NCBI GenBank assembly: GCA_024691145.1
Contig: JAILNW010000284.1
Span: 1-5,059, forward strand
From: Lachnospiraceae bacterium
GTDB lineage: Bacteria > Bacillota > Clostridia > Lachnospirales > Lachnospiraceae
Reading direction: 5' to 3'
DNA: 5,059 nucleotides
Under the pieces are notes generated by a model. That model was given only the letters and a program-made list of their open reading frames with translations, was not told the origin of the DNA and ran no database searches. Positions 4,934 to 5,059 of this stretch are shown here, piece after piece. Every line of letters begins with the position of its first letter. The first letter of the stretch is position 1. The translations under genes and the position numbers were made by a program.

Positions 4934-5059
4934 ATGAGAAGAAAAGACAGAGAAGTTACAGATAAGAAAGAAATAATGGGAATACTAGACTCATGTAAAA
5001 CTGCATGTATTGCAATGATAGATAAGGATATGCCTTATGTTCTTCCATTAAGTTATGGA
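4934..5059 (+). CDS. pyridoxamine 5'-phosphate oxidase-family, NimA-like flavoprotein (3' partial)
   Basis: Only the first 42 residues are present; the gene runs off the right edge. ATG 4934 follows AGAGGA (4923-4928). The N-terminus MRRKDREVTD, then a helix (KKEIMGILDSC), then TACIAMIDKDMPYVLPLSYG matches the opening of NimA-like members of the split-barrel FMN-binding family. These typically begin MRRxDREV and continue with a first barrel strand ending in PYVVPLxFG. Known of the family: cytoplasmic homodimers that bind FMN or related cofactors; some members reduce 5-nitroimidazoles, but most clostridial copies are untested. The FMN-binding residues lie mostly beyond the edge. The gene is probably controlled by the dyad-bearing promoter at 4804-4848 and coupled to the leader ORF. 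The family call is good; the substrate is unknown. Confidence 0.85.
   Translation, partial: MRRKDREVTDKKEIMGILDSCKTACIAMIDKDMPYVLPLSYG

Overview
The window is AT-rich (about one third G+C by eye) with strong Shine-Dalgarno sites, short intergenic gaps and families common in anaerobic Clostridia. These include a sigma factor fused to a membrane anchor, a radical SAM protein of a clostridial type, an Rpn-family fragment and a Nim-like flavoprotein. The best guess is a gut or rumen Lachnospiraceae genome (Lachnospira, Coprococcus, Eubacterium or Butyrivibrio-like). That is an inference from gene style, not a database match.

Layout, left to right. Bases 1-2292 (+) hold a large protein that enters from the left edge: an ECF-type sigma-70 factor (regions 2 and 4), then one transmembrane helix, then a roughly 510-residue extracytoplasmic domain I do not recognise. 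It ends in a clear intrinsic terminator (2310-2342). A short regulatory gap with a 9-bp inverted repeat (2350-2394) follows. Next is a two-gene operon (+): a small lipoprotein with two calcium-loop-like motifs (2430-3359), and 11 bases later a radical SAM enzyme (3371-4363). On the minus strand, converging on the radical SAM gene, is a C-terminal fragment of an Rpn (recombination-promoting nuclease / PD-(D/E)XK transposase) protein (4381-4776) with no nuclease domain. Inside it, a strong ribosome binding site precedes an internal ATG (4638). This could yield an 85-residue protein like RpnS, the separately translated C-terminal antitoxin of Rpn systems. Divergent from it is a well-formed promoter (4804-4832) with an operator-like dyad over its -10. 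It drives an 18-residue, highly charged ORF (4868-4924) and then the start of a NimA-like pyridoxamine 5'-phosphate oxidase-family gene (4934 to the right edge).

How the genes may work together: the left gene looks like a one-protein sensor and transcription factor, with its sensing domain outside and its sigma domain inside. The lipoprotein and radical SAM genes are co-transcribed but have no obvious biochemical link. The Nim-like gene appears to be locally regulated through the dyad and possibly through its leader ORF. The points most worth a second look are the orphan RpnS-like ORF with its own ribosome binding site, the membrane-tethered sigma factor, and the dyad/leader arrangement before the Nim-like gene. 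There is no gene-free stretch longer than 300 bases. I saw no tRNA, rRNA, CRISPR array or complete insertion sequence.
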